Positions 32,754-46,500 are shown, numbered from the stretch's first letter. The stretch is 64,000 bases of DNA from Helicoverpa zea (GCF_022581195.2 NC_061467.1:558001-622000); one strand, 5' to 3'. The notes: a model not told the origin generated them from the sequence alone. Translations and numbers: made by a program.

Positions 32754-33279
32754 TTTAAAATACTTTAAGTGAGGGTTTCCTTAAACTGGTTTCATTAATA
32801 ATGATAATATAATTATTCTTGAAGTATTGTTAAATTTTTGCATAATAGCCTTAGGCGCCAGATTAATTGCTTAATACATTAACTACAATGATTGCCTTTA
32901 ATAGCTTCTATTCCGTGATTACAGTTATTTTGTCTTATTGGTTATCTGTGCACTTTAGTTACATATTATATACACAGTTTCTATGGATGTGGGCTGCACA
33001 AGACCGGAATGGTTTTCGTGCCTTGGTCTCACCTAATAAGAGTTAGAAGATGTGTATGTGTAGGTACCAATACGTACTAAATAAAAACTATTGATGTGTA
33101 AAAAAGGGCCTTCAAGAGTACCTAATATTTGAGGTCAGATCGCTTACAGTTAGTTGAGTAACGTATGGCGTCAATAGCCCAATAACATCCGGTGAGGAAC
33201 CGTCATCAAATCAGATCTATTACAATCTTTCAAATGATGTCTGTGTTGTGACGAATCAGTCCATATTGCCCGCTCCCGC

Positions 33280-33372
33280 GCCGCTGTATTCGAGGGCCGG
33301 TCCATTTGATTATAGATCCTGCCACTCCCGCGCCGCCGCCGCTGCCACCCCGCTGCCCGCAAAATTCGAGGC
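33280..33372. other. GC-rich patch of unknown nature
   Basis: CCCGCGCCGCCGCCGCTGCC and neighbours form a strong GC island in AT-rich DNA. Frames on both strands are short and lie next to a SINE fragment. It could be an old exon or a mobile-element piece; I do not recognise it. Confidence 0.35.
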
Positions 33373-33391
33373 CGAGGCCTTACGGGTATTC

Positions 33392-33555
33392 AGAAGCCAG
33401 TAACTCTGACAGCACTCTGACCAAGGGGTATTGGGTTGCCCGGGTAACTGGGTTGATGAGGTCAGATAGACAGAACACTCACACTCACACACAGATACTC
33501 AGTTGTATCCGTTATCATCAGTCGTCATCATAGTTGGGAAAACGCTGGGCAGATA
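33392..33555 (+). mobile_element. SINE-A fragment
   Basis: GAAGCCAGTAACTCTGACAG and GGGTTGCCCGGGTAACTGGG, then a CACTCACACTCACACAC insertion. Confidence 0.65.
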
Positions 33556-34079
33556 AAGAGGAATATATTAAAAATGCTCCGATTGATGAATCATGTTCAA
33601 GGTCCAAGTTCAGTTTTCCTAAAGTGACTGTATGCTTTAGAAATTGAACGTGAAACAGTTGTTTTGGGAAAACTGACCTTTTCAAACTTGGTCTTTAAGA
33701 AACTATGATGAACTATATAAATATGACATGACATAGGTGGACACGCCACGAGATAAGGAAAGAGTTTGGGTGTTTATTTGAACGAGTAGTTTATTTATCA
33801 AGAAAGGCTTTAAAGCAACTTTTACTGTAGTTTTACATATAGTGTACCTTACAGTAAATTATGTAAAAATAAATGGCTTAAAGTATTAACCACATTGGTA
33901 TAACCAACTATAATTTGCTAACTTTATTTATATTTTCAACAAAGAAACGGCTGTAAATGTAAACAAGTTGCTATTACGTCGAGATGAGGAAAATATTTCA
34001 TAAGAATACGTAATTATTAACTGCAGATGTAAATAAATACAGTGGACACGCGACCAGTGTGGAATTCCCCTAGTTTACT

Positions 34080-34218
34080 GTTACTGTTACAGCCTTTTCA
34101 TCGTCCCATTGCTGGGCACAGGCCTCCTCTCACATGGAGAAGGATTGAGCATTAATCACCACGCTTGCTCAATGCGGGTTGGTGATTTCAGACTATAGTC
34201 CAGGTTTCCTCAAGATTC
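34080..34218 (-). mobile_element. SINE-B 3' part
   Basis: TTACAGCCTTTTCATCGTCC and TTGAGCATTAATCACCACGC on the plus strand. Confidence 0.75.
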
Positions 34219-34302
34219 CCCTAGAATTTAATCTAATTCAATCATCTTACATTCCTGTTTAATAAAACAGTTTGTAAGTTTGTATACAGTCACGATACCT
34301 AT

Positions 34303-34512
34303 GGTCCCGGCTGTCATTTGAACATTTTTTGGCATTCGTTACGGGTAATCAAAAGCCAGAAAGTCTAACAACCAGTCTTGCCAAGGGTATTGGGTTGCCA
34401 GGGTAACGGGGTTAAGGAGGTCAGGTAGGCAGTCGCTCTTTTATAACTCTGTACTTAGCTGCATTCGGTGAGACTGGAAGTCGACCCTAAAATAGTCGGG
34501 GCTTGGCAGATT
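34303..34512 (+). mobile_element. SINE-A, head missing, diverged
   Basis: GGTCCCGGCTGTCATTTGAA, GCCAGGGTAACGGGGTTAAG and a worn tail. Confidence 0.7.
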
Positions 34513-34599
34513 TTTATAACTGCTTGATCGGTTTTCAAAAGTAAAGTTAGCAGAGAGCGCAAAATAAGTCCCGGGCACAGTAATCAATCGATAGATAGA

Positions 34600-35460
34600 T
34601 AGATATACTTTATTAGGTACACCAATTTTACATTTTTGATCTTAATCTAGTTAAAGTAGGTGACATAATGGGCGGTCTTATCGCTAAGAGCGATCTCTTC
34701 CAGACATAAAGAGGATTCAATCGAATCAGCTTCATGGTAAATCTTGATACTAATAGGTATTCGATTCATGCTATTTCCTTGAAGTAAGTAGTAAAGAAGA
34801 GATTGCAGTGGACACGCGACTCATGCATGGTATTCCCCGAACCTAATCTGATACAATCATCTTATATTATTATTTTTATTTTATTTATGTTTTTTTTGGA
34901 ACACACTCAACATTGAAACACGACAGGAAAGAAAGAATTTAGGTTCAAAAGTAATTTGCGCTTATTTCTAATAAAATATCTTCTCTTTATCTTACCTTTA
35001 AAATAGTCTATGTATGTTCTTTCTAAGGCCATATGAGAATTATCTTTAGAGTATCGTAGTGAAGAACGTATTATGTCATCTAACCAGGTCTTTGTCATTT
35101 CAGATTTCTGGTTAGTATTAGTAAAATATGACATGTCTTTTCATTTTACTCAGATCTTATAATATTTTGCAATTTATATCCACGTATACCTATGTGTACA
35201 TGCCTCTGTGAATATGCGAAATATTTTTTTAAATCGGTCAAGAAGTTTCGAAGTCTATTCTGATCAAACAAATATTCAGTCATTTTATCCGCATACATTC
35301 TTGTTTATTTTCTGAACATCTCACAGTTCTCATTATTTACCTACAATGACTAATAAAGAAGCTGTACCTTCTTACTATTGAATGAATAGTCGTGTCGGAA
35401 CTAATAGTACATCTATTTATAACTGATATATGCGCGGGTACGATGTTCCTGAACTGTGCT
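34600..35460. other. intergenic, nothing firm
   Basis: GATAGATAGATAGATATACTT at 34590-34610 looks like a short LINE/microsatellite end. Otherwise no gene. Confidence 0.35.
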
Positions 35461-35469
35461 CGTGAAGTC

Positions 35470-35640
35470 ACGACTTGGGGTCAAGTTCATAGAAACTTTA
35501 CTCATGATATGCTTAACCCGTTGTGTCTGCGCAAATGCTTGTGCACTATAATATGTCCTGCGCATTTGGCTTATCTCCTTACATGAGAACAGCCGCCATA
35601 ACCAATATTCGGCTAGGAGGACATCATCATCATCAACCCT
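35470..35640 (+). mobile_element. SINE-D body fragment, opposite orientation
   Basis: TTGTGTCTGCGCAAATGCTT, TGTCCTGCGCATTTGGC and GAGAACAGCCGCCATAACCA correspond to the SINE-D body; the head is absent. Confidence 0.5.
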
Positions 35641-35718
35641 TTGTACACCGGAGCGCGGATATACGCGAGACACAATTGATTTTCCATTGTTTTATAATTA
35701 GCAGTATACAAGCAGTTA

Positions 35719-35883
35719 GGCTGCGTTCAAACCAAACTGACAGTCGGCCACCGAATGTCAGCGTATGCATAGTATCGTCGGTTGGATGTGAACGAAAAAG
35801 TGAATATGTATGGAAATACAATAAACTGCGTAACATTTCGCTCACATTCGGCGGCTGACAGTCAGTTTGGTTTGAATACAGCC
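35719..35883. mobile_element. MITE, 165 bp
   Basis: Inverted ends GGCTGCGTTCAAACCAAACT / AGTTTGGTTTGAATACAGCC extend over about 45 bp. Flanks TTA/TTC suggest a 3-bp duplication with one change. Confidence 0.7.
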
Positions 35884-35904
35884 TTCGTAGCTAAGTAACA
35901 GCCA

Positions 35905-36010
35905 CACAAGTCAATCAATCATTAGATTAAGCAACGCTTGCCTCGTGGAAGCGATTGATTGAGGGATGGGTGACCATCTTGTCATGGCAAGCACTTCTGT
36001 CTTTGAAAGA
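35905..36010 (+). mobile_element. 5S-rRNA-derived (SINE3-like) element
   Basis: GATTAAGCAACGCTTGCCTC and GAGGGATGGGTGACCATCTT resemble the internal promoter of 5S rRNA (A box and C box), followed by non-ribosomal sequence. Confidence 0.45.
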
Positions 36011-36039
36011 GCACGTTATGATTCATAATATTATATGGG

Positions 36040-36160
36040 CTGATTCATAATATTGTAATTAACCTGTCTAGCTAAATATTCGGGCACGAGCCATCCGACT
36101 TCTGAGACCACGAGCGGGTATTCCCAATAGCAGTGATTGAAAATAAGTTGTGTGTCATGT
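36040..36160 (+). repeat. interspersed repeat K, copy 1
   Basis: GGCACGAGCCATCCGACTTC and GGGTATTCCCAATA are shared with 48755-48890. Confidence 0.55.
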
Positions 36161-36165
36161 CAGTT

Positions 36166-36412
36166 GAGGTGGCCTATTGGGTAAAGAACCAGCCTGTCAA
36201 GTATGAGTGTGTGGGTTCGATTTCAGGTCAGGCAAGTACTTATGCAACATTTCTAAGTTTGTATGTACTTTCTAAGTATATTTCAGACACCAATGGCTGT
36301 GTTTCGGAGGGCACGTTAAACTGTGTGGTCCCAGCTGTCATTTATACATCTTTGACAGTCGTTACGGGTAGTCGGAAGCCAGAAAGTCTGACAACGAGTC
36401 ATACAAGAAGAT
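36166..36412 (+). mobile_element. SINE-A 5' half
   Basis: Head with GAGGTGGCCTATTGGGTAAA and GGGTTCGATTTCAGG; the body is truncated after ACGGGTAGTCGGAAGCCAG. Confidence 0.75.
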
Positions 36413-36704
36413 AAAATAAAAAATTATTGGTTTGCCAAGTAACATGTGGATTGAGAAGTTCAGATAAGCAGTTGATCCATGTAAAGCGCCGATAGTCTAT
36501 GTATACATATAATTTGTAAATACCTAATGGCACCAATCGAATTTTCGGTTGTGATTCACTATTTTGTGTTGCAAAGGCCAATTAATTGACCTCAATTGAT
36601 TGGCCATATATTCCTATTGGTAGCCATGGGATTTTTTTTCAAGTTCCCAGTAGGTTCCCAGAAATGGAGTATTTATGACTGAGTACTTAGAAGAGTACCT
36701 AAGC

Positions 36705-36895
36705 GCACACTGCAGACTAAATAGTCAGCCGAAAGTTTATCCGGAGTGTGTCAAAAATATTTTTTGAAAAAATCTTGATTCTAATCATGTTTTTAGTCGG
36801 TCTGATACCGGCTAAATACTACCATTCATCTTCATGCTGATTTATGAACCCAAACAAACTATCGGCCAACTAAATGTTTACAGTGTGCTCTTACA
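36705..36895. mobile_element. MITE family H, copy 5
   Basis: GCGCACACTGCAGACTAAAT and CGGCCAACTAAATGTTTACA define the ends; interior CTACCATTCATCTTCATGCT. Confidence 0.65.
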
Positions 36896-37049
36896 GCTAT
36901 TTTAATACTTATAGGTTAGTTATTAGGTCATACCGATTAACACTATCGGAGTGAAATGAACTGTTTATTTCTTCTTTCCCTTAAAATATTCATGGATGCG
37001 ACAGAGATTCGGTTTTCCCACTTGCATTATGTCATTGATGATTCAAATA

Positions 37050-37670
37050 AATACGTAAAGGTGTAGTACTGGAATTCCTATAGAAGACGTTTAACCAACA
37101 TACCGAGCTCTGGTCGTGCATTTTCCTTTTAATGCATCCTTCAATTTAAAACGTGTTCATGAATGAATTAAAACCTAAGTTTATGACGCAAACGAGAAGT
37201 TGAAATAGAGGTAAATTATTATCATCATCATCTGCCTAGCCTTTTCCTAATTAAGGATATTGGCTTAATGAGAACCTATCTATACACTCCATAAAATTCA
37301 TTTAAAATCAGTTAAGCCGTTTAAGTGAAGAAGCTTAGTAAACAAACAAATATTCTGACTCCTAATACTTATACCTAATTTTATGAGTAGATAATTTAAT
37401 AACTACGAAGACATAAATATTACGATACAGATACGTTAGTCAAATATGTATGTATTAGGTAATATGAAGGTTACTCGAATTAAATACATAATATTCACAT
37501 AATTTGTTCATTGACTCAATATAAAACCGTATTAAAATTCATCATAGGTATTTAAATATTGAATAATATTATACATTAATTAATTACGTGGAAATATCAA
37601 ATGTTTTATTCACCTATTGTAATCATACCACACTAATATCGTAAAAATGTATTAAATGATTAGTTGGAGT
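37050..37670. other. intergenic, nothing recognised
   Basis: AT-rich with a faint Helitron-like remnant around 37290-37370. Confidence 0.35.
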
Positions 37671-37671
37671 T

Positions 37672-38000
37672 CAGTGGTAAAGCTCAAGTATTATTGTGGG
37701 TTCGATTCCAGATCAGGCAAGTTCCAATGCAATCTTTCTAAGTTTGTATGTACTTTCTACTTATTTCCTGGACACCAATGAACGGGAGGGCACAAACTGT
37801 AGGTCCCGGTTTCGGCAGTTGTTACGAGTAGTCAGAAGGACTGTTTGAAGTCTGACAACCAGTCTTTGCAAGGGGCATTGGGTTGACGGGTAACCAGATA
37901 GGCAGTCGCTCCTTGTAAAACACTAGTACTCAGCTGCATCCGGTTAGACTGGAAGCCGGCTCCAACATAGCTGGGAAAAGTCTAGGCAGATGGTGATAAA
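37672..38000 (+). mobile_element. SINE-A, worn near-full copy
   Basis: GTGGGTTCGATTCCAGATCA (B box), AAACTGTAGGTCCCGGTTTC and ACTGGAAGCCGGCTCCAACA. Confidence 0.7.
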
Positions 38001-38374
38001 GTTATGCAGACGACTAGCTAAGTTATTCAGTTTGATCCATCGACAAAAAATGTTCACGATTTTTATGTTTCCTTAATCCTTCAACTCGACATTATGTTAT
38101 GAAACAGAAAAACCCGACATAAGTTAATACAAAATACATTCCAAGCGAAGGTAATGCGTTCCACAAAAAGATACATATGTATATTTAAATAGTTTAAGTT
38201 TGTAAAGTGTTAATTGACATATATTAACCAGTACATTAACGTATTTAATTTAATGTGATTAAAAAAAAAATACTTACACACTACTTACTACTTACACACT
38301 TTGTATAAGTAGTATTATGTCTTTGTACACATCTTTTATTTTCGAGATTTGGTTAAGCGGTCTAATCGGATGAC

Positions 38375-38650
38375 GACCTCTATGGCGCAATGGTCACCAA
38401 GCCGGACTGCCGAATCTGAGGTCCCGGGTTCGATTCCCGGTTCGGTCGACATTTGTGTGATGAGCATGCTTGTTAGCCGTGGTCTGGGTGTTACAATATG
38501 TATTTATTAATATGTATATGTGTAGCTATATGTAGTTTATCAGTTGTGTTAGCACCCATAACACAAGTTAATTAATAACTTACCATGGGGCTAACCGACC
38601 GTGTGTGAAAAGGTGTCCCGACATTATTAAAGGTGTCCCGACATTAATAT
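38375..38650 (+). mobile_element. third tRNA-derived SINE family
   Basis: GACCTCTATGGCGCAATGGT (A box) and GTCCCGGGTTCGATTCCCGG (B box), followed by a non-tRNA body (GCTTGTTAGCCGTGGTCTGG) and tandem AAGGTGTCCCGACATTA near the end. The head does not close an acceptor stem, so it is not a tRNA gene. Confidence 0.65.
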
Positions 38651-38747
38651 TAATATTATATAGAGCAAGTCGAATCTACTAGGTTCATTCTTCATGTTGT
38701 ACATTTAACTCCCTTATATCCTATTACAGTTATAAACAACCAGCCGT

Positions 38748-38936
38748 TTTCCCGCGGTTTCACCCGCGTCCCGTGGGAGCTACTGCCCGCACCGGGATAC
38801 AATATAGCCTATGTTACACGCAGATAATATAGCTTTTTAATGGTGAAAGCATATTTAAAATCGGTCCAGTAGTTTTTGAGTTTATCTATTTATACAACCA
38901 AACAAACAAAGTTTTCCTCTTTATAATATTAGTATA
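38748..38936 (-). mobile_element. Helitron-like element
   Basis: The minus strand starts TCTATACTAATATTATAAAG and runs to GGGAAAACGGCTGG. The ends are slightly altered. Confidence 0.65.
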
Positions 38937-39014
38937 GATTGGAGGCAATTTTTCTTTGCATATAATTATCTTATTATCTTTATTAAATGCTTGTGTTAGT
39001 AAGATATTTTAATT

Positions 39015-39330
39015 ATAAGAGCGTGAGCTCCCCAGGGAGTGGTGAAAGTCATTGTATATAATATACAACATTTTTGATACGTTCTTGTTAGATGTGTCGT
39101 TGGGGAGTTTATCCATTTCTTCCCAACAGTTCTTATAGTTTTTTTTTTTGTATATGAGTGATTTTCAGCAGTCAAGTTTGGATAAATGAATTTGAATTTG
39201 AGTAGACAGTAAGAAATATTGTTCCAATTAACTATCAAAATCTGTAAAAGTCTATGACCATTTCGTAACGACGGCTTCAGACACTGAGTCATTATTATGA
39301 CGTAGTAACGCACGCACTTCATACATATGA
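39015..39330 (-). repeat. LINE-like interspersed repeat
   Basis: GTCGTTGGGGAGTTTATCCA and TTTCTTCCCAACAG resemble, in inverse orientation, the CTCCCCAG... repeat at 9845 and 49053. Confidence 0.35.
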
Positions 39331-39644
39331 ATGGAATTCTGACCTACCGTGTTCGTCTCGTGCGACCGGCAATTAATTTTACTTGACTTTATTTGAGTCT
39401 TCAACTCCTCACTTTAAATATAATGGCGTAATCACAGATTAACGAGACACTTTTAATGGCACAACGCGATATCATTGAGTGATGTGACAACATACGTAAT
39501 TATAATGTGACAACAAACAGTTGACTGTCAAACCGTTTCTATATTGTCAAACTTGTCTTGTGTTGTGTCAATAAATATGTATTTTTTCTTTCTTTTCATT
39601 TTTCATTTTAAACTGCACAGCTGGCCCAGTTGATCTGTATATAC

Positions 39645-39838
39645 TACTAGCTGTTTTGTTTTGGGTCCCGTTGAAACTGCTGCTCGTACCAGGATAAAAT
39701 ATAGCCTATGTTTCTGGAGAAGGGTGTATCTTTCCAACAGTGAAAGAATTTTTCGAATCGGTTCAATAGTTTTTAAGCTTTTAGGGTACAAATAAACAAG
39801 TTTTTTTCCTCTTCATTATAGTATTAGTAAGTATAGAT
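39645..39838 (-). mobile_element. Helitron-like element, diverged
   Basis: CTAGCTGTTTTGTTTTGGGT on the left and ATTAGTAAGTATAGATTG on the right; the body has GGATAAAATATAGCCTATGT. Confidence 0.5.
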
Positions 39839-40515
39839 TGCCGCATAGCTGTCGGTAATTACTCGCACGCGCACACGACATACACGTGGTTCGAAATGCC
39901 ATCTTTAGACTCTACAAATGCCGCTAGAATTTTATACTAAGTACATTTTTATAAATAGTATGCCTTATACAAGATGTTGATTTGCATTTGTGCCATATTT
40001 CAGGAGGAGGACACAAAATACGTAAATAATCGATTGGAATTACAGTAGACGGGAAATAGCTAATATGCACCGCTTTTTGTCATTAGTGTCGTAGTATTTC
40101 AGAAGTCATCCAATTTAATGAATGGAATTTATGAATGATGCGTATGCTTTGTGTTTGTGTTTGTGTGAGGGCACAGCACGGTTTTAAGGCCATAACACAC
40201 GCGCCAAGTTTAAATACGCCTAGATGACATTGACGGAAATCCGAAAAAAAATTACGTACCAATGTTTTTGTTGATTTGGGTCGACAATCATTAGCATAAT
40301 TACGTCCGTGAATATGGCACGGATGCAAATCAACAGCTTGTATAATAGGCCGGTAAGTTGTTCCGCTTGCACTCATTTGAGGTAAATAGGATTCAATTGT
40401 GTAAAAGAAAATAAAGCCATTGATATACATTGTATTTAAAACGTCACAAGTGCACATTAAGACAATTAAACATAGACCTTATTTGTATGGTAACAAAAGT
40501 GATTTTTCTATGACA

Positions 40516-43500
40516 TTAGTGTTTCCGTGGTTTTTCCGTGTGGTATCTGGGTGATCTTTGGGAGTGGATCCTGGCTAGGAAACTCGGAGTACAGTCCAGA
40601 GATGAGACAGTAGGCCTTTCGGGGGAAGGCCCAATCCTGCCTTCTAACCAGTGAGTCGTCATCTCACCTTTGCCCTGTAATAATAAATGTCTTATAATTA
40701 CATTGATAGGTACTACCTAAACGAAAACCCCATCGTGCTAAGATAGGACTTTTCGACTTTAAACTAATGTGTTTGTTATTTGAACAGTTTTGGTAGTTGT
40801 TCCTTGTAGTTGCTAGAAATTCTGGCACCCAGCGTTACCTAAGGGTATTAGATTACTCGATTAACTGTATTTAGAAGGTCAGATAGGCTATCGCTATATA
40901 TACATAAAACACTGGTATTTACTGGTATTTGGTCTGGTGGTCAGACTGAAAGCCAGTTAAGTTGGCTCAACCAGACAGATAATGACTTAGGACGTAGAGT
41001 TGCATCATTAAACTAATCATTTTCAATTTTCAAATTGCTGATTTGATTAATACGCGACAATTTCACTGCTGGTTATTTATCGTTGTAGTTAAATGATCCA
41101 ACTCTCTAGTTTAGTATTCTCTATATAAACAAAATGGTAGTCAATTCGCCCGAATATAGCTGGCACGAATGTGCCGATTGCCTTTTTAAAAATAATGAAT
41201 GATAAAGATAGATACACATTTTTTTATAGGTTGATTGGCCCATAATTAATGAAGTACCAAAAAGTGCCAAAGCTGCGGGTGCGTCATTATACCTATATTA
41301 TTTAAATTGAGGAGTGTTGAAGACTTAAATGAAGACAATTAATTGCCGGTCGCGCGAGACGGACCGAGAGATCGGCATTTCATTCAAACCAAGCGTGTGC
41401 GCAACTACGTCACAAGTATGACTCAGTTTCTGACTCGTGCACGAAGTAAGAAAAGAATAAGCGGAGATCCGATAATGCAGGTGGTCAGGCGCCTTCTTGT
41501 AGGTCAAATTCGCACGATGGGCTCGACCGAAACGATTAGTTTAAGTTTGAACTAACGAGGCATTCGGGTTCTTTGAGGCATCTTTTGACGATTTTTGGAT
41601 TTTTGGTATTAGAAAAAATGTTCGGGTCCAAATAAGGCGTTGATATAAGGCCGAGATTAGTAAAATTCTTATGGCACAAGTTGCATACACAAAAAAGTAT
41701 TTTTTTAAGTCACGAATGGCACTTTCGAGGCCTTTAAATTCGGACGAATTAACTACTAAACCCAAAAGATGTAGTTTTTTAAAAGAAAGCTTACCTTGAC
41801 GTCAACAACTCCTCGAGGAGCTGTCAGGAAGAGCCCTGTCTTGTCTAGAGCACGCTTCACATCATCAGATATTTGAATCTTCATCGCTGTAAAAATTTTA
41901 TCATTATACATAACATTTATCTAGGTACCTATATACTAATATCTAAGAGGAAAGATTTAATTGTTTCTTTGTATGCTTGCATAGAATAAGCTACGGTTCT
42001 ACAGGATTGATCATCATTTCTTGACTCTTAGGAAACTGTACTCTCTGCGCTCAATGTGAGGCTATGTGTGCTCTATGTTTTATCCGGGAAGAAGTTCCCC
42101 CGAGCAGCAAGTGATTACTCTAATGTGTCATCTTTAGGTTCTAAATTACTTAAATAATCTTTATAAAGTTAGAACAAATAACTATTTTTAAAGCCTTTTT
42201 AGATATGTCTTTTTAGAGTCAGAAGCCAGCAAGACTGATAACCAGTATTACCTATGGACATTAGGTTGCCCGAGTAACTAGGTTGAGGAGCTCAGATAAG
42301 TAATCGCTCCTGTAAAACACTGTTACTCAGCTACCTCCGATTAGACTGGAAGCCGATCCCAACAAAATTGGGAAAAGGCTATAGGCAGTTGATGATTAAG
42401 ATATGGCTAACTTACGCTCTCCCGTACTCTCCATTCTACTCGCTGTGTTGATAGTATCCCCAAATAGGCAATACCTAGGCATTTTGCTTCCCACAATTCC
42501 TGCTACGCAAGGCCCAGTATGTATACCACTTCTCATGCAAAGAGTCTGGAAAACAGAAAATAGGTTGTTAATTTTTTTGACTACAACTGGCAGGCAATAA
42601 TGGAACCATAGAGAAATGAAAGATGAGAGGAGATGATAATAAGGCAGGTAGGTCAGGAGCCGTCTTGTAGGTCATGTAACGTATGGTAGGCGCGATCAGT
42701 TAGTTAGAATCTGGTTCCTTATCAGATGAATATAAAACTGTCAAAGTTTAGACTCCGCTAGTCATTTTGCTTTTCGTTAATGTGAAGGCTTGTCAGGTGA
42801 TTAAACCTTCAACTTACTATAAGAAGAAGATATAATAACAACATATTCTAAAAAAAACAGCATTACATTATGACACTGATGATGAAAAAGGCAATCACCC
42901 AATGTAGGTACTAAGTCACTAAGTATCCGCTAAGAATTGAAACTGACCTCAGTATAAGAAAAGGCTAGCCAGATTATGATGATACTTTATGTCTGATTAC
43001 AAGGGATATGAATTCTTTTAAACTCATTCAAGTTTTAAAAAGAGAACAACGAATAAGGAAAACATGGATATACAAATAAAATAGAAGCGCTAAAGCAAGT
43101 TAGAAGCGGGCCATTGATACACAAAGGGTTTTTGTATACCAATGAAGCGGGCTTAAGGTTAAGCTTTGAAGCAAAGACACAGACATATTACCTAGAAAGT
43201 ACCTGATCTGGTCGGTGTGGCAGTCTGCACATTGAAGTCGCTTCCAGTAATTCTAGAGCCATACTTGCTATTTCTGTTGCGTGTTTGTTACCTTAAAATT
43301 TTTCCTTAATTATTTCCTTAATTATATTAATAAGGTGATTTTATTGTATGGAAAAATAAAATACTAAAATTATGTTTCTTTACTCAGCTTTACGATTTTT
43401 GTTAGATAATTTGTACAGATGGGGTATTAAGTATAATGGCGTCCACGGCCGATTTCGGCAACGGCGGCTGTTCTCATTTAAGGAGATCAGCCAGCTGCGC

Positions 43501-46500
43501 AGGACATATTATAGTGCACGAGCATTTGCGCAGACACAAGTGCACTCCCTATTCCTTCACTCTCATACCCCGATGGGACGGCAATCCGACACGACCGGAA
43601 AGAGATCAGGCGCAGGACCGACATTTACGTGCTCTCCGATGCACGGGTGAATCAATCACCAACTTCCAGACTACGGGCTGCTTTGTGAAAGTTCAAGAAA
43701 ACCCACAAAGCGATTTCGGCCCGGCTCGGGAATCGAACCCGAGACCTCGGGAACAGCACTCGCGCTTGCGACCACTAGACCAACGAGGCAGTCGATATTA
43801 AGTATTAAATATAATGCATTAAGTATTAATATTAAGTATAATGCAGTATTAATTACGTAGTATTAATATTGATTTGCACGATCTTAGGCTGATGCAAAGT
43901 TCTCAGTGAACTAGGATTTTTTAAAACCGTTTCTGGTAATAGTAACAGCCATTTTATCATCCCACTGCTGGGCCTAGGCCTTCTCTCACAAGGAGAAGGA
44001 TTAAGCGTTAATATGAAGGATTAAATTTCTGATAATGCATGAAAAATAAGTATGTCATAAAGACCTAATCCAAAAAATATTGACAAACAAGCAAGGTTTT
44101 TTCTGCTAAAAATTTAGTAAGTATAATCAATATATACCATTTCTAACAGGTAATCCTGAGGCAACCATGTAAGAATCTCCAATGGTTTCAATTTTATAAA
44201 CGTCATAACATTCTATCTTCTCATCAAATAACTTGTACACTGAGTTCAGAAAGCTTATCACCTGGAACAAAAAATATTCTGTATTATATCATAATATATA
44301 ATATGGAGGTAACATTTTTTGTTTGTTTATACCTTAAAGGCTCTGAAACCAGGGAACCTATTTGAAAAAATCCTTCACTGTTGGACAGCTGAAAGCTTCA
44401 CTCTTTCCGAGTAACATAGGCTATATTTTATTCTGGTAAATAAAAAACTAAAGATTAAATAGAACATTTACTGAGGGGTGTTATAGGTGGGTGAAACCAC
44501 TGTTAAAAGCTGGTCTAAAGATGAATTAAATAGATGCATGACCATACTCACTAAATATTGTGTGGCCAAGCGTCGTTCAGGGAAAAAAATGATGTTATTT
44601 ATGTCAATGTAGAATTTTATAAGTTATTACGCATTTGACGTAATTCTTTTTTAAGAACTTGACGTATGTAGGTATTATTTATTTAGGTGCAATTATTAAA
44701 ATTGCACAACAATGTGGTCTTAGTCAGTAATTTTATTGTGAACACTATTCCAAGAAACTGCATTCATGTATCTGTCTGGTAGGATATTTATTAAACACTA
44801 ACCGTTTTCCCGTGGTTTCACCCGCATCCCGTGGGGATGCCTATATTACTCGCAAACAATGAAGTTTTTTGATTGTGAAACAATTTTGGTTGCTGAGTTT
44901 AGAGCGTTCAAGCAAACAAAGAAACAAACTTCAGGCTTTATTATATTAGTCTAGATTATAGATCGATTTACCTGATAAGGCGTAGACACAGCAGCTATAG
45001 CTGTAAATCCAACAATATCGCTGAAATACACGGTTACGCTTGCGAAGAATTCCGCTGGCACCTGGAAACGGCAAACATAACTAAATTAGCAAACAAACTA
45101 TCATCTTCTATCGGCTCTTCATCATATTTAGCCTAGGTAATTAGTAGTGCAGTTTAGGAGAGGTACTGGAACTTAACATACTGCTACTTAAGCATGAACG
45201 TGGACGGATATAGGGGAAGAGGACGACCAAAGAAACGATGGATGGATTGTGTGAAAGTCGACAGAATGTTACTTGCGAGATGACGGTAGATAGAAGAGTA
45301 TGGAAGGAGAAAACATGCTGCGCCGACCCTGAATAAAATTGGGATAGGTAAGGGCAGGAGGATAATGTTTAGGAGTGGTACCGATTTAATACAGTCGCGG
45401 CATGTGCGGTCGGCATTTGACATTCAAAACGTTCCTTTATTCTATTGTAATGAAATCATTCATGAATAAGATGGGTACCTTAGGTAATAAAGGTACCTAC
45501 TCTAGAGTTTACTGCACACTACGCTAGAAAATTACACTAGATCACGATGAAAGGGTCTCGTAAGAGGAAGTCAATACTTTAGACGTCTCATACGTAACAA
45601 ATAAAAGTGTTGCCGTCATACGTGTCGGACGAGATGACTCAATCACAAACTATGTATTGCTACCGAATTTGTTATCCACCCAATCATTTGTACTATGAAT
45701 AATATTCATAACCTTCGTCCCTCATCATCTGCGTAATCTTTCCCAAACTATTCCTGTATTCTTCGGCTTCCAGTCCAAGATGTAACTGAGTACCAGTGTT
45801 TTACATGCAACGACCTATTTGCTAAGGTAACTGGGTTGAGGAGGTCAGATAGGCAGTCTCTCGTTATAAAACAGTGGTACTCAGCTGCATCTTGTTATAC
45901 TAGAAGCCGACCCCAACATAGGAAAAGGCTAGGTAGATGACGAAATATGTTAATTTCAACCTATTTTCATAATAAACTAGCTTTTGCCCGCGGCTTCGCT
46001 CCCGTCAACTGACTTCTCTACTTTACCCTATTTTTTGAACCTTCTGACAATAACAAACACAACAAAAAAAGAATTAGCCAAATTGGTCCAGGCGTTGTTG
46101 AGTTATGCGCTTACCAACACATTTTGCGATTCATTTTTATATTATAGATATCGCTTATAGATACACCAAATCAGTCCAAATCGAAGTTTTTAAGTTTAAT
46201 AAATACATACAACCTACAAACGACCTTGATAGCCACTCGTTTGAACTCAGTAGAGTTCATTGCGATAAAGCATACAGCTGGCGATTTATAAATAGCTCGT
46301 TAATCATTGTGTGTGCTTTACAAGGCGCCTCAAGTGTCTTATGAATACTCCGAGTGATGATTTAATCGCGTTTTAAATTGTTTTATCGTTCAATTGATTG
46401 TAGATTTTTTTGTGGTTGATTTCTGAGCCTTATTGGTGGTTTATTTAATATATTTTTGATTAGTTTTTGGACACCAATGAGTGTATTTCGGAGGGCACGA

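Noticed and set aside
38390..38470. Possible tRNA gene (GGTTCGATTCCCGG and A-box-like sequence)
   Set aside because: The acceptor stem does not pair and the sequence runs into a SINE body; treated as a tRNA-derived SINE.
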